Source of the DNA: Demequina sp. NBRC 110057
GTDB taxonomy: Bacteria; Actinomycetota; Actinomycetes; Actinomycetales; Demequinaceae
Direction: 5' to 3'
Assembly (NCBI RefSeq): GCF_002090175.1
Contig: NZ_BBRN01000003.1
Span: 248,001 to 312,000 of the forward strand
DNA: 64,000 nucleotides
Of this stretch, positions 18,055 through 26,844 are shown piece after piece. The notes beneath the pieces are model-generated. The model searched no databases. It worked only from the letters and a program-made list of their open reading frames with translations, and was not told where the DNA came from. A program made the translations under genes and the position numbers. The first letter of the stretch is position 1; each line of letters starts with the position of its first letter.

Positions 18055-21000
18055 ATGAAGTTCTCCTTCGACGCGGACCTCGATTACCAGCGTGCCGCCA
18101 TCGACGCCGTGACCGGACTGTTTGCCGGCCAGGATGTGATGACCGGAGCCTTCGATGTGTACGCGCATCCCGCTCTGCACGCGGGCTTCCACGGCATGGC
18201 GGACACCGGTGTCGCCAACCGCCTGGTGCTCGACGCGGACTCCGTCCTTGAGAATCTCCACGCCGTCCAGGAGAACTCAGGCTTCGCGCCGGAGCCGGCT
18301 CTCGCTTCGTCCAACTTCACGATCGAGATGGAGACCGGTACGGGAAAGACGTACGTCTACCTCCGCACCGTCTACGAGCTGAACCAGCTGTACGGGTTCA
18401 CCAAGTTCATCGTCGTTGTGCCCTCGGTCGCCATCAAGGAAGGCGTGCTGACCTCGCTCGGGATGCTGAAGGAGCACTTCGGGTCCCTGTATGGCAACCC
18501 GCCGATGCAGTACTTCCAGTACGACGGAGCCAACCCGTCGCGTGTGCGTTCCTTCGCCACGTCGTCGGGCATCGAGATCATGGTCGTCACCGTGGCGGCG
18601 ATAAACAAAGCCTCGAACACGATGCACAAGCCGGTGGAGGCCCTTGACGACGAGCGGCCGATCGACCTGATCGCCGCGACGAAGCCCATCGTCATCGTCG
18701 ACGAACCCCAGAGCGTCTATGGCGACGACGGCAGCCCACGCAAGAAGAAGGGCGCTGGCCGCGTAGCCATCGAGAAGTTCGATCCGCTCGCGGTGCTGCG
18801 GTATTCGGCCACGCATCCCAAGTTCGACAAGGGAAACCTCGTCTACCGCCTGGACGCCATCGCCGCGTACGAGAAGCAGCTCGTGAAACAAATCGAGGTG
18901 GACTCGCTCGTGACCGAGTCCAGCGGGACTTCGCCGTATGTGCAACTCAAGAGTGTGAAGCGCACTGCCGGTCGGTTCAGCGCGCGCGTCGAGGTGGATG
19001 CGGAGCAGGGCGGGAAAATCGTGCGCAAGGTCGTTACGGTGCGCGACCACGACAATCTGCAGTTCATCACTGGCCGTGATCTCTACAAGGACCTCACAGT
19101 GAGTGGGCTGAGTGTGTCGCCTGACTGGATCCGTTTCCACGAGGTCGCGGAGGAGCTTCGTCCAGGAGAGTCGATCGGCGCTGAGGTGAGTCTGGGTGAG
19201 CGGGCGCGTCAGATGATCGCGCAGACGATCCGCCAACATCTGCGCAAGGAGAAGGAGTTCGCCTTCTCAGGTCTCCCGATCAAGGTGCTGAGCCTGTTCT
19301 TCGTTGACTCGGTTGCCAAGTACCGGGAGTACGACGCCGACGGCGTGGCGCAGCCGGGGGAGTACGCGCTCATCTTCGAGGAGGAGTACGCGAAGGTCTC
19401 GCGCGAGGCCGAGTTCTCGACGATCCTTCCTGAGCAGCCCGCAGACGCTGTGGCACAAAACGCCCATCAGGGCTACTTCTCCGTCGACCGCAACAAGAAG
19501 AGTGGTGCAGAGCGGTTTGTCGATACGGCCGAAACCACCGCTGCTGGGCGTCAGCAGGCGGAATTTGCGTACGAGCAGATCATGAGGAACAAGGTCGAGC
19601 TCACCAAACCGGGGACCCCGATCCGCTTCATCTTCAGCCACTCCGCTCTCCAGGAGGGGTGGGACAACCCAAACGTCTTCCAGGTCTGCGTGCTGCGCAA
19701 CATGGGGTCTGAGCGGTGGCGGCGTCAGAGCATCGGCCGCGGTCTGCGCCTCGCGGTGGACGGCCACGGCAACCGAATCCGCGGATTCGGCGTCAACCGC
19801 CTGACGGTCATCGCCAACGAGTCCTTCGAGGAGTTCGCCGAGCAGCTCCAGCATGAGCTCGCCGAGGACCTCGGTATCGAGTTCGGCAAGGTCACCATCG
19901 ACGGATTTGCGCGGCTCACCTTCAAGGATCCCGATCAGGACGGGAAGGTCGTTCCGGTCGGCAACGACTCTGCGCAGAAGCTCTTCGAGAGCCTCGTGGC
20001 CGGCGGCTACGTCGACAAGGCTGGTGCTGTCCAGGAGTCGCTGCGGAAGGCGATCACGGAGGACAGCGAGAGCCTCAAGGCTTTGGTTAAGGACGTCGTC
20101 GAAACGGATGTGGCGCAAATCGCACTGCTCGGGCTCCTCAAGCGCCTGTCGAAGCCGATCGAGATCAAGAAGGCGTCCGAGCGTGTCGTCGTGCCCGTCG
20201 TCCGCGAGCGGCTCGAGAGCCCGGAGTTCGAGGCGTTGTGGAGTCGAATCCGGCATCGGACCGAGTACCGACTGCACGTGGACGAGGAGAACCTGCGAGA
20301 GACGCTGATCGACAAGCTGCGACAGATGGAACCTGTTCGGAAGCGCAAGGGCGAATGGCAGACCTCTCGCGTCGAGCGGATCGATCAGAGCGGTCTCACC
20401 GCCGATGTTACGAGTATTCGCCGCGCGGACATGACCTACGCGGACTCTGAAGACCTGCCCGACATCCTGTCGGTGCTCGCAGACAGGACGCAGCTCACGC
20501 GCGCGACGATCGCTTCGGTTCTCACCGAGTCTGGGACGTTGCCACAGTTCCGCGACAACCCGCAGGCCTACGTGGACCGAGTCTCAAAGCTGCTGAACGA
20601 GACGAAGGCGCAGTTTCTGGTGAACGGGCTCACATATGACCTGGTTGCCGATGATCGTCCCGATGATGACCGATGGTACCCGCTCACTCTGCTCGAGCAG
20701 GCTGATCTCCAGGGCTATGTGGGTAACGGCGGCAACGTCGTCGTCAACAGCGATGGCGAGGCAATCGACTTCAGTGCCAAGTCCCCGTACACCCATGTGG
20801 TGTCGGACTCCCAGGTGGAGTCCGCTCTCGCGCTCGAGTTGCTTCGCCGCGAGGACGTAAAGTCCTTCGTCAAGCTGCCCTCGAACTTCACGGTGCCGAC
20901 GCCGTTCGGGAAGTACAACCCGGACTGGGCGGTTACCGTGGAGACCCCCGATGGTGGCCGCCACATAGTTTTCGAGACCAAGGGGACGACGAACACGGCG

Positions 21001-21138
21001 CTGCTCGGCGGGTTCCAGGAGCCGAAGACGATCGCTGGCCGACTCCACTTCTCGACGGTCGCCGAGAGGCTCGGATACGGCGATCTGAAGTACGCGGTTG
21101 GGGTTGGCATAAATGACCTCGAGGGTTCCCTTGAGTAG
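18055..21138 (+). CDS. res: type III restriction enzyme helicase-nuclease subunit (Res)
   Basis: 1027 residues, the usual Res length. Helicase motifs: METGTGKTYVYLRT (Walker A, near residue 94), VIVDEPQS (motif II, DEPQ variant typical of Res, near 216), QEGWDNPNVFQVCVLR (motif V) and RRQSIGRGLRLAVD (motif VI). The C-terminal nuclease is complete: NPDWAV near residue 955 and VFETKGT near 973, a PD...ExK arrangement. ATG 18055 follows the Mod stop by 4 bases. With Mod it should cut DNA after ATP-driven contact between sites. Everything needed for activity is present. Confidence 0.9.
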   Translation: MKFSFDADLDYQRAAIDAVTGLFAGQDVMTGAFDVYAHPALHAGFHGMADTGVANRLVLDADSVLENLHAVQENSGFAPEPALASSNFTIEMETGTGKTYVYLRTVYELNQLYGFTKFIVVVPSVAIKEGVLTSLGMLKEHFGSLYGNPPMQYFQYDGANPSRVRSFATSSGIEIMVVTVAAINKASNTMHKPVEALDDERPIDLIAATKPIVIVDEPQSVYGDDGSPRKKKGAGRVAIEKFDPLAVLRYSATHPKFDKGNLVYRLDAIAAYEKQLVKQIEVDSLVTESSGTSPYVQLKSVKRTAGRFSARVEVDAEQGGKIVRKVVTVRDHDNLQFITGRDLYKDLTVSGLSVSPDWIRFHEVAEELRPGESIGAEVSLGERARQMIAQTIRQHLRKEKEFAFSGLPIKVLSLFFVDSVAKYREYDADGVAQPGEYALIFEEEYAKVSREAEFSTILPEQPADAVAQNAHQGYFSVDRNKKSGAERFVDTAETTAAGRQQAEFAYEQIMRNKVELTKPGTPIRFIFSHSALQEGWDNPNVFQVCVLRNMGSERWRRQSIGRGLRLAVDGHGNRIRGFGVNRLTVIANESFEEFAEQLQHELAEDLGIEFGKVTIDGFARLTFKDPDQDGKVVPVGNDSAQKLFESLVAGGYVDKAGAVQESLRKAITEDSESLKALVKDVVETDVAQIALLGLLKRLSKPIEIKKASERVVVPVVRERLESPEFEALWSRIRHRTEYRLHVDEENLRETLIDKLRQMEPVRKRKGEWQTSRVERIDQSGLTADVTSIRRADMTYADSEDLPDILSVLADRTQLTRATIASVLTESGTLPQFRDNPQAYVDRVSKLLNETKAQFLVNGLTYDLVADDRPDDDRWYPLTLLEQADLQGYVGNGGNVVVNSDGEAIDFSAKSPYTHVVSDSQVESALALELLRREDVKSFVKLPSNFTVPTPFGKYNPDWAVTVETPDGGRHIVFETKGTTNTALLGGFQEPKTIAGRLHFSTVAERLGYGDLKYAVGVGINDLEGSLE

Positions 21139-21171
21139 TATTCGAGCAACTCGAAGCCACCGCGAGGCGAC

Positions 21172-21822
21172 GTGACACCCAGTTCGGTAACTCAGGTCGT
21201 GATCTGGTTGCTGGCATTGGTACCAGGCATCGTCTACCGTGCTGCTCGCATGCGATCTGCAGGTGCGAACTCAAGAGATCTAGACGCCACTCATCGAATC
21301 CTCGGCGCCTTCGTCGCCTCGGTGGTGTTTGCTGCGTGTTACGCGTTGTTGTTCGGGGACGCCATTCTCGAACTACTGACGACGCCCATCGCGGAGACCG
21401 ACCTCGCGACACTCGGAGGCACTGCAATTGTGTGCTGCGTCGTTGCGCCCATGCTTGTCGCCGTGGCGGTCAACGTCGCGGCCAATGTTGCAGCGAAGGA
21501 GAACTGGCAAGATCTCCGTGGCTGGAAGTCGTCCGACAAAAGGATTCGCACCACCACGGCCAATGTCGCCGCATGGCTGTATGTGAACGCGCTCGGGCGC
21601 TTCATTAGGGTCACTCCGTGGGACCTCCGAGTGCCGCACCTCGGGGACACTTGGGTTCGGATCCGCAAACGTGACGGAGTCTTCCTGATGGGGTATCTTT
21701 CCGCCGAAGCCGGATTCGTCGCAACGTATCCTGACCGGCCATCGCTATTCCTCTCCCCTCAGGCAAGTGTCGATTCGGACGGGACATTCATCAAAGTCGC
21801 TCCAGATGGGCGGGGACTCTAG
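21172..21822 (+). CDS. DUF6338-family membrane protein, C-terminus interrupted by in-frame TAG
   Basis: 216 residues up to the first stop. Three hydrophobic segments near residues 5-20, 44-62 and 78-105 anchor the protein. The cytoplasmic part carries the family's TPWD (residues in RVTPWDLRVP) and a GDTWVRIRKRDG...GYLSAEAGFVATYPD...LFLSP strand pattern. The TAG at 21820-21822 falls inside the final family motif: the same frame continues for 35 codons (YELEPGDMVEFLDQ...) to TGA 21928-21930, as intact members would. So this is probably a nonsense mutation, read-through site or sequence error. GTG start 21172 follows GCGAGG. It lies 33 bp after Res; role unknown. Confidence 0.7.
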   Translation: MTPSSVTQVVIWLLALVPGIVYRAARMRSAGANSRDLDATHRILGAFVASVVFAACYALLFGDAILELLTTPIAETDLATLGGTAIVCCVVAPMLVAVAVNVAANVAAKENWQDLRGWKSSDKRIRTTTANVAAWLYVNALGRFIRVTPWDLRVPHLGDTWVRIRKRDGVFLMGYLSAEAGFVATYPDRPSLFLSPQASVDSDGTFIKVAPDGRGL

Positions 21823-21931
21823 TATGAACTCGAGCCCGGAGATATGGTCGAGTTCCTCGACCAGGGCGATGATGAAAGCCCGCCCAGCGGGGAGAAGTCC
21901 GAGTCCGCGAACGATCACCGAGAGGGATGAA

Positions 21932-22099
21932 ATGGCTGACACAGACCCGAAGCGGAAGTCTCTTGTTGGCGGCGCCGTGCCGTTTAGCGAGGGGGCATCA
22001 CTTACGCATGGTGCTTTTCCCTCAAGCGCAGCAAAGGGTGTACCCCGTCCTCCGGCGAAGACGCCAGCGTCGTCGAGTGACGCGAACCCGAAGAAGTAG
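21932..22099 (+). CDS. 55-residue protein following the DUF6338 gene
   Basis: Begins MADTDPKRKSLVGGAVPFSE and ends in a Pro/Ala/Ser-rich tail with a terminal NPKK. No domain is recognised. It has GAGAGGG upstream of the ATG and begins just after the TGA (21928-21930) that would end the uninterrupted DUF6338 frame, which supports the longer DUF6338 frame being ancestral. The charged, low-complexity make-up suggests a small accessory or substrate protein. I rate coding status as likely but unproven. Confidence 0.5.
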   Translation: MADTDPKRKSLVGGAVPFSEGASLTHGAFPSSAAKGVPRPPAKTPASSSDANPKK

Positions 22100-22242
22100 T
22101 CAACCCGACCCGATCCACTCTGGCTCGTAGGCCCAGCGGATACGCGGCGAGACATTGCCGTAGCGACAGGCAGATGACGATTCCTCACGAGGAGTGTGCG
22201 AAGTAGACGTTGCGGGTCCGTAGTGCATTGGCTCCCCGGCAC

Positions 22243-22276
22243 ACCGACTCTAGGCACCACGAGGCTAGGAGTCGGT
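22243..22276. terminator. stem-loop between the Res/DUF6338 genes and the convergent DUF262 gene
   Basis: ACCGACTC (22243-22250) pairs with GAGTCGGT (22269-22276), and TAG/CTA extends the stem past one bulged G. It lies within the 250-bp gap (22100-22351) between convergent genes and could terminate either strand. No T-tract follows. Nothing else was seen in the gap. Confidence 0.4.
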
Positions 22277-22351
22277 CACGTAGCAACGTCGGCGGCGCCA
22301 TAGTCGGACTAGAGTGCGGTGTGCAGGCCCCGCGCGCTAAGGCGCGATCGG

Positions 22352-24211
22352 CTAAGCGTCGGATCTGCCTGGTTCGTCTGCATCATCAAAGGCAACTTCA
22401 AATTCGACATCGTCGAACTGCTCCGAACCTTCATCAGCGTGGCCAGCGTCGATGTCTCGTTGAACGGCCTTACCAAGAACCGCCTCTACGATGACGCAGA
22501 GCGCCTCGCGACGCTCGCGGAAGAACGCATCAAAATCATCAATGCGAAGTGCCGCTGACGGCACCGCGTGGCTGGCGAGGACGGCGTCGAGTTGGGACGC
22601 TTCGATTTGACCTCGACTTTGAATAACTTGCACATATTCCGACGGTGCCGCGCCCCCAATCGTTCGATTAGTACGAGCGCTGATCGCAGTCTTGTTGACG
22701 ATGCTCTCCCTACGCTCGTCGTCGATCCCGTGCTGGTGGCACCAGTGCTGAGGGAAGATGTGATGAATGTCCACTGCGAGGTCGACATACTGGACTTTGT
22801 CGAGAGCCTTGTCTTCCATCCAGTCCCGTGCCCCGTTGGCGAGCAGAAGCGCGGCAATGCCTTTGTAGGCCGCCGCGTTGCGCGTCCGCAGCGAGTGGAG
22901 GCGCGACTCCGTGAAGTTCGCATCCTGAACGGTCCGCGGTGTCGATTCCGTCTGACCGAGCGCCCAGCCGGGCACCATCTCAATGTCGCGTGCGAACCTC
23001 GTCTCGATCGCCGATCCATAAAGCTCACCGAGCACTCCACACCAGTACCAGCGCCGGAGCTTCTCGCTCACGCCGACCAGGTCCGCATCCTTGCCCAGCA
23101 CAACCCGGATCGCCGCTAGCGGCACGAGCTGTTTTGCGTAGGGGATGTCCCGCGATACGAAGATGTGCCGATCTGCGAGGAAGGTCGCGGCCCAGGCAAA
23201 TGCCTCACGCAAAGGATCGCGCCATCGAAGGTAGTCCTGGAGGGTGAGCTTCAAGACATCCTCGCGCTTGGCGGAGATCGCAGGGCGCCGTTCCGACGTG
23301 TCGCTCAGGTGTCGTTCCCGCGTTGTGAGCATCGTCACCGCCTGCAGGAAGTCGGTACTTTCCACTTTGCTCAATACAGGTTGCTGGGCCCACGCGCGCT
23401 GCGTCTCGTGCCAGTCGTCGTTCAACCTGAAGTCCTGGCCTGTCTCCGCAAAGAAGTCCGCATCGCCTGCGAACACGGCTGTCAGGAGCTCGAACACGTT
23501 AAGCGGCAGGCCTCCAATGTTGACTTTCTCGAACACAGTGGCGACCGCCGCTTTGTCCGTACTCTCGTCGAGCACGATCGCTGGGATATCGTAGGTCGCT
23601 GCCGGCTTGATGAACGCCTCGTGGAACTGCTTGCCCAGGTCGCGATCGTCGAGTTCGAGGATCCAACTCATGTAGTCGCCATACAGCAGATGCAACGGAA
23701 AGTAGCCGAGCGCTCGCTGCTTGTCGAAGTCGCTGAGGTCGAGTTCGACGTCTTTGCCGAAGTTCGTCCGCACGACCCCGTCAGCAGGAATGCTGATGAC
23801 CGCCTCATCGACGCGGTCGAACGACGATAGTGCCGACTCCATGTGAACGAGGTATCGCCGGTCAAGGAGCTTTCCGCGACTGTCTTTCGTGGCCACGGCA
23901 CCGTTGCCACTCAACGCTTGAGTGAGCGACGTCAAACGCTGTTGCCCATCGAGGAGTAGGTGCTTGGCCTCGGTACCAGGCTGCAGGTCGACCCCTTCGA
24001 TCGCGCGTGGCTTGAAGCGGACCTGCGCGTTTCCAGTCTTGAGGAGCATGACTGCACCCATGGGATGACCTCTAAGCACCGTCACGAGCAGCTGGCGGAT
24101 GCGCTCGTCTTCCCACTTGTACCCGCGCTGGAAGTCCGGCAACTGAATCTCGCCAGACCGCGTCCACGCGAGGTACTCGCCCAACTCGTACATCGGCGTC
24201 AGGAAGCCCAT
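22352..24211 (-). CDS. DUF262/DUF1524 protein, GmrSD-like type IV restriction nuclease
   Basis: 619 residues. The DUF262 domain starts with IQLPDFQRGYKWEDERIRQLL (split across residues 22-42) and has the signature LLLDGQQRLTSL at 86-96, the ParB-like NTP-binding loop. The C-terminal DUF1524 HNH nuclease has DIHHIFPQHW at 481-490 and a later NKTAI Asn near 506. Fused GmrS-GmrD proteins cut DNA with modified bases such as glucosylated hydroxymethylcytosine, so this would act against modified phages that evade the type III system. It converges with that operon, and a small helix-turn-helix gene lies 37 bp upstream in the same direction. Confidence 0.83.
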   Translation of the reverse strand: MGFLTPMYELGEYLAWTRSGEIQLPDFQRGYKWEDERIRQLLVTVLRGHPMGAVMLLKTGNAQVRFKPRAIEGVDLQPGTEAKHLLLDGQQRLTSLTQALSGNGAVATKDSRGKLLDRRYLVHMESALSSFDRVDEAVISIPADGVVRTNFGKDVELDLSDFDKQRALGYFPLHLLYGDYMSWILELDDRDLGKQFHEAFIKPAATYDIPAIVLDESTDKAAVATVFEKVNIGGLPLNVFELLTAVFAGDADFFAETGQDFRLNDDWHETQRAWAQQPVLSKVESTDFLQAVTMLTTRERHLSDTSERRPAISAKREDVLKLTLQDYLRWRDPLREAFAWAATFLADRHIFVSRDIPYAKQLVPLAAIRVVLGKDADLVGVSEKLRRWYWCGVLGELYGSAIETRFARDIEMVPGWALGQTESTPRTVQDANFTESRLHSLRTRNAAAYKGIAALLLANGARDWMEDKALDKVQYVDLAVDIHHIFPQHWCHQHGIDDERRESIVNKTAISARTNRTIGGAAPSEYVQVIQSRGQIEASQLDAVLASHAVPSAALRIDDFDAFFRERREALCVIVEAVLGKAVQRDIDAGHADEGSEQFDDVEFEVAFDDADEPGRSDA

Positions 24212-24248
24212 GCCAACTCCTTTCGGTCAGTTTGCTGCGACGCTCGCG

Positions 24249-24437
24249 TCACTCCGCGCCTCCGCTGTGCCGGTTTGGTTGCATGACGCGCCTTACGGCA
24301 TCGACCATCTCGTCGTCGAGCACCCAACGAGCATGCTTGTTCTCGCCGTTCGGTCGGTAGATGTCGCGGAGGACTGCTCTCACTCTGCGTTGATCCACGC
24401 CGAGCTGGACCGCGATTTCTTTGGGAGTCGTAGCCAT
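24249..24437 (-). CDS. small helix-turn-helix-like protein upstream of the GmrSD-like gene
   Basis: 62 residues. Residues 4-26 (TPKEIAVQLGVDQRRVRAVL) have the periodicity of a helix-turn-helix: an A-x-x-L-G-V turn followed by an Arg-rich recognition helix. The rest is charged. No full-length family is recognised. The gene lies between the NERD helicase (ends 24545) and the DUF262 gene (starts 24211) on the same strand, so it may regulate them or serve as a DNA-binding partner. Confidence 0.6.
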   Translation of the reverse strand: MATTPKEIAVQLGVDQRRVRAVLRDIYRPNGENKHARWVLDDEMVDAVRRVMQPNRHSGGAE

Positions 24438-24544
24438 GGCTCGAACCTATCGATCATCCGCTGCATGTGCCGGTCCATCGTGTGGCGTTCTCCCGCCTGA
24501 GGCATCTCGCGGACCATCACCGACGCTGGCGCACCGACTCTGTG

Positions 24545-26629
24545 TCATCCCAACACCCCCACCCACAGCCCATCGCGCGCTCGCGTCATCCCCACATAGA
24601 GTTCGCGCCGGGCGAGATCCCAGCGCTCACGCTCCACCTCGTTTTCCGGCGGCACCGCTCCTGCGAGTAGCGAAGTGGAGACATCGGCGACCACCACCTG
24701 CTTGAACTCGAGACCCTTGGCACGCTTGATCGTTCCCACCTTGACCGCGTCCACAGGTGAACCGTCGTACGACGTCAGTTTCACGACAGGTATGCCAGCC
24801 ACTTTCAGGGCATCGGCGATCCGGTTGGCCGTATAGCCCGAGTACGACAGCACGCCGATGTCGCCCCAATTGGTCGCAACGTCTGTCTGCACCTGCTCGA
24901 CGTGACGGACCACCCGCCGGTCCATCTCGGTCTTGGTCATGCACTCGACGACCGAGGGCTCAGGTCCGGTTCGCGGCACGTTCCCGGGCCGCTCGCCGCG
25001 AGCGATCTCTCCGTCGATGTCTGCGTATTCCGAACCAGCGATGACCCCGTGCGCAAAGTCGAGGACCTCCCGCGTGTTGCGGTAGTTGGTGTCGAGCACC
25101 ACGCCACGGTTCGCGACCGAGATTCCCGCCTCCGCAAGCGTGTAGCCGCCGGGGTAGATGGACTGCTGGCCGTCGCCGATGAGCGTGAATCCGTCGGGCG
25201 CGTCGCCGACGATGGAATGCAGCATGCGCACCATGGCACAGCTCAGGTCTTGCGCCTCGTCCACAATCACGGCGGCGAACGGCTCGTCAAGCGGCAGGCG
25301 GCGCAGCTCAGACTCGGCGAGCAGGATCACATCCGCGAAGTCGTGGACCCGGGCCGCGCGCAGTTCGCTCGAGTAATCCTCGTAGAGATCCCACACCGCG
25401 CGCCGCTGCACTGCACCAAGCTGATGCCCCCTCCCAGTGCGCACAAGATCCGCGTATGCGCGGAAGTCAGTGACGCCACGCCCCTTCAGCACGTGCGCGA
25501 TCTCGTCCTTCCAGTACGCCTGCGGTAGCCCCTTCGCCTTAAGGGGACTATCGCCTGACAGACTCCCCCACGCGCGACGGAAGGCAGCATCGGCCAACTT
25601 CGCGTCGACCTTGACACTCACTCCCCTGTCGCGCAGAACACCGAGCGCAAACTGGTGGACGCCCATGAAGTCGACGCGGTCAGCGACGTCCGGCGCCATG
25701 CGGTCGAGGTGGCTCTTGAGAACATCGGGCAGGGTGCGCACGAAGGTCGTCACGAGCACGCGGCCCGGCCGCGTGCGGGCGAGGTACGCAGCGCGGTGCA
25801 AGCCCACGACCGTCTTCCCGGTGCCCGCTGCACCACGAATGCGAGAAGGCCCCTTGAAGTTGCGGCGAACTAGTTTCGCCTGGTCCGGGTGGAGGAAGGA
25901 CATCCACTCCTCGATCGGCTGCGCAAGGATTCCGACAAGGATCGCGGCTGCGACGTCGGACTGTTCCAGGAGCGCTGGCGGGAGTTCCGGTTCGGGCGGC
26001 GGAGAGAGAACGGGCTCGGCCACGACTGCCTGTGGGGCGGGACTGGCGCCGACCAACGGGAACAGCTTGAGCGCACGCTCGAGGACCGCATCGACTTGGC
26101 CGGGTGTGAGCCGGGTGCCGCGCCCGGCGATGTAGCGAGCGATGTCCTTTTCACCGACGATGTCGACAGGGCCGATGCGGTGGCTGAGTTGCGCATGACC
26201 TGCCAACACCACCACGACGTGCACTTCTCCGGGCGCGAGGCCTACGACTGCGAGGTCTTCCTCAACGGTATCGCCCAGGTCGGCCAGACTCATCAGGGAT
26301 TCGGTGACGTCCTCGTCGGCGCGGAAGATTCGCTGGTCGCGGATCGAGACATCGTTCCACGCCTTCGTATCGACGATGAAGACCCCCTGCGGCCCCAGGG
26401 CCACAAGGTCCACCTGTGCGCTGCGACTGCCCGGCCACTTGCGATCGGCAAGGAACGTAACGCCGATGGCGGAGAGCGGCGCGAGTGCTTCCATAGTGCG
26501 GCGCTCGGTGATAGACGCGATGTCATATCGGCCGGCCGTCGCGTTGGCCTCCTTGGCAGCCGCTGCATGTGCTTGCGCGAGCGCGCGCTGGCGCTGCGCC
26601 TCGATTCCGGCCGATTCCCCTGCGAACAT
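24545..26629 (-). CDS. NERD-domain UvrD-like helicase
   Basis: 694 residues from ATG 26629 (GTG 26635 is an alternative; a GCGGGGG ribosome-like run lies before both). Residues about 45-150 form the NERD nuclease-related domain, with SRSAQVDLVALGPQGVFIVDTKAW giving the D...(D/E)xK pattern in split form. The UvrD-type motor follows: GAAGTGKTVVGLH (Walker A, near 265), VIVDEAQDLS (motif II), DTNYRNTREVLDFA, IKRAKGLEFKQVVVADV and YVGMTRARD (motif VI). Similar NERD-helicases are common in defence islands. It is probably co-transcribed with the small HTH and DUF262 genes and divergent from the SHOCT gene. Confidence 0.83.
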   Translation of the reverse strand: MFAGESAGIEAQRQRALAQAHAAAAKEANATAGRYDIASITERRTMEALAPLSAIGVTFLADRKWPGSRSAQVDLVALGPQGVFIVDTKAWNDVSIRDQRIFRADEDVTESLMSLADLGDTVEEDLAVVGLAPGEVHVVVVLAGHAQLSHRIGPVDIVGEKDIARYIAGRGTRLTPGQVDAVLERALKLFPLVGASPAPQAVVAEPVLSPPPEPELPPALLEQSDVAAAILVGILAQPIEEWMSFLHPDQAKLVRRNFKGPSRIRGAAGTGKTVVGLHRAAYLARTRPGRVLVTTFVRTLPDVLKSHLDRMAPDVADRVDFMGVHQFALGVLRDRGVSVKVDAKLADAAFRRAWGSLSGDSPLKAKGLPQAYWKDEIAHVLKGRGVTDFRAYADLVRTGRGHQLGAVQRRAVWDLYEDYSSELRAARVHDFADVILLAESELRRLPLDEPFAAVIVDEAQDLSCAMVRMLHSIVGDAPDGFTLIGDGQQSIYPGGYTLAEAGISVANRGVVLDTNYRNTREVLDFAHGVIAGSEYADIDGEIARGERPGNVPRTGPEPSVVECMTKTEMDRRVVRHVEQVQTDVATNWGDIGVLSYSGYTANRIADALKVAGIPVVKLTSYDGSPVDAVKVGTIKRAKGLEFKQVVVADVSTSLLAGAVPPENEVERERWDLARRELYVGMTRARDGLWVGVLG

Positions 26630-26844
26630 CAACACCCCCGCTGGGACAATATCGGAAGGCGTCGCGAGAAAGTTGAATCATCTGCCGTCGTCGATACCGC
26701 CGAGCCCGCGACCCTGCGTGTGCCGGCTGTGTCACAGGCTTCACCTAGAATCTCACTGGGCTCCGGGCCGCGAAGAGATATCGCGGGTCGAGACGCGGAT
26801 TCGCGCGAGCAGCGAAGCCACGCGAAGTATCGAAAGTGGGGATC

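Noticed and set aside
12098-21138. BREX, DISARM or Druantia system
   Set aside because: No PglZ, BrxC/L, DrmA/B/C or DUF1998 protein; Mod order and Res motifs are those of type III restriction.
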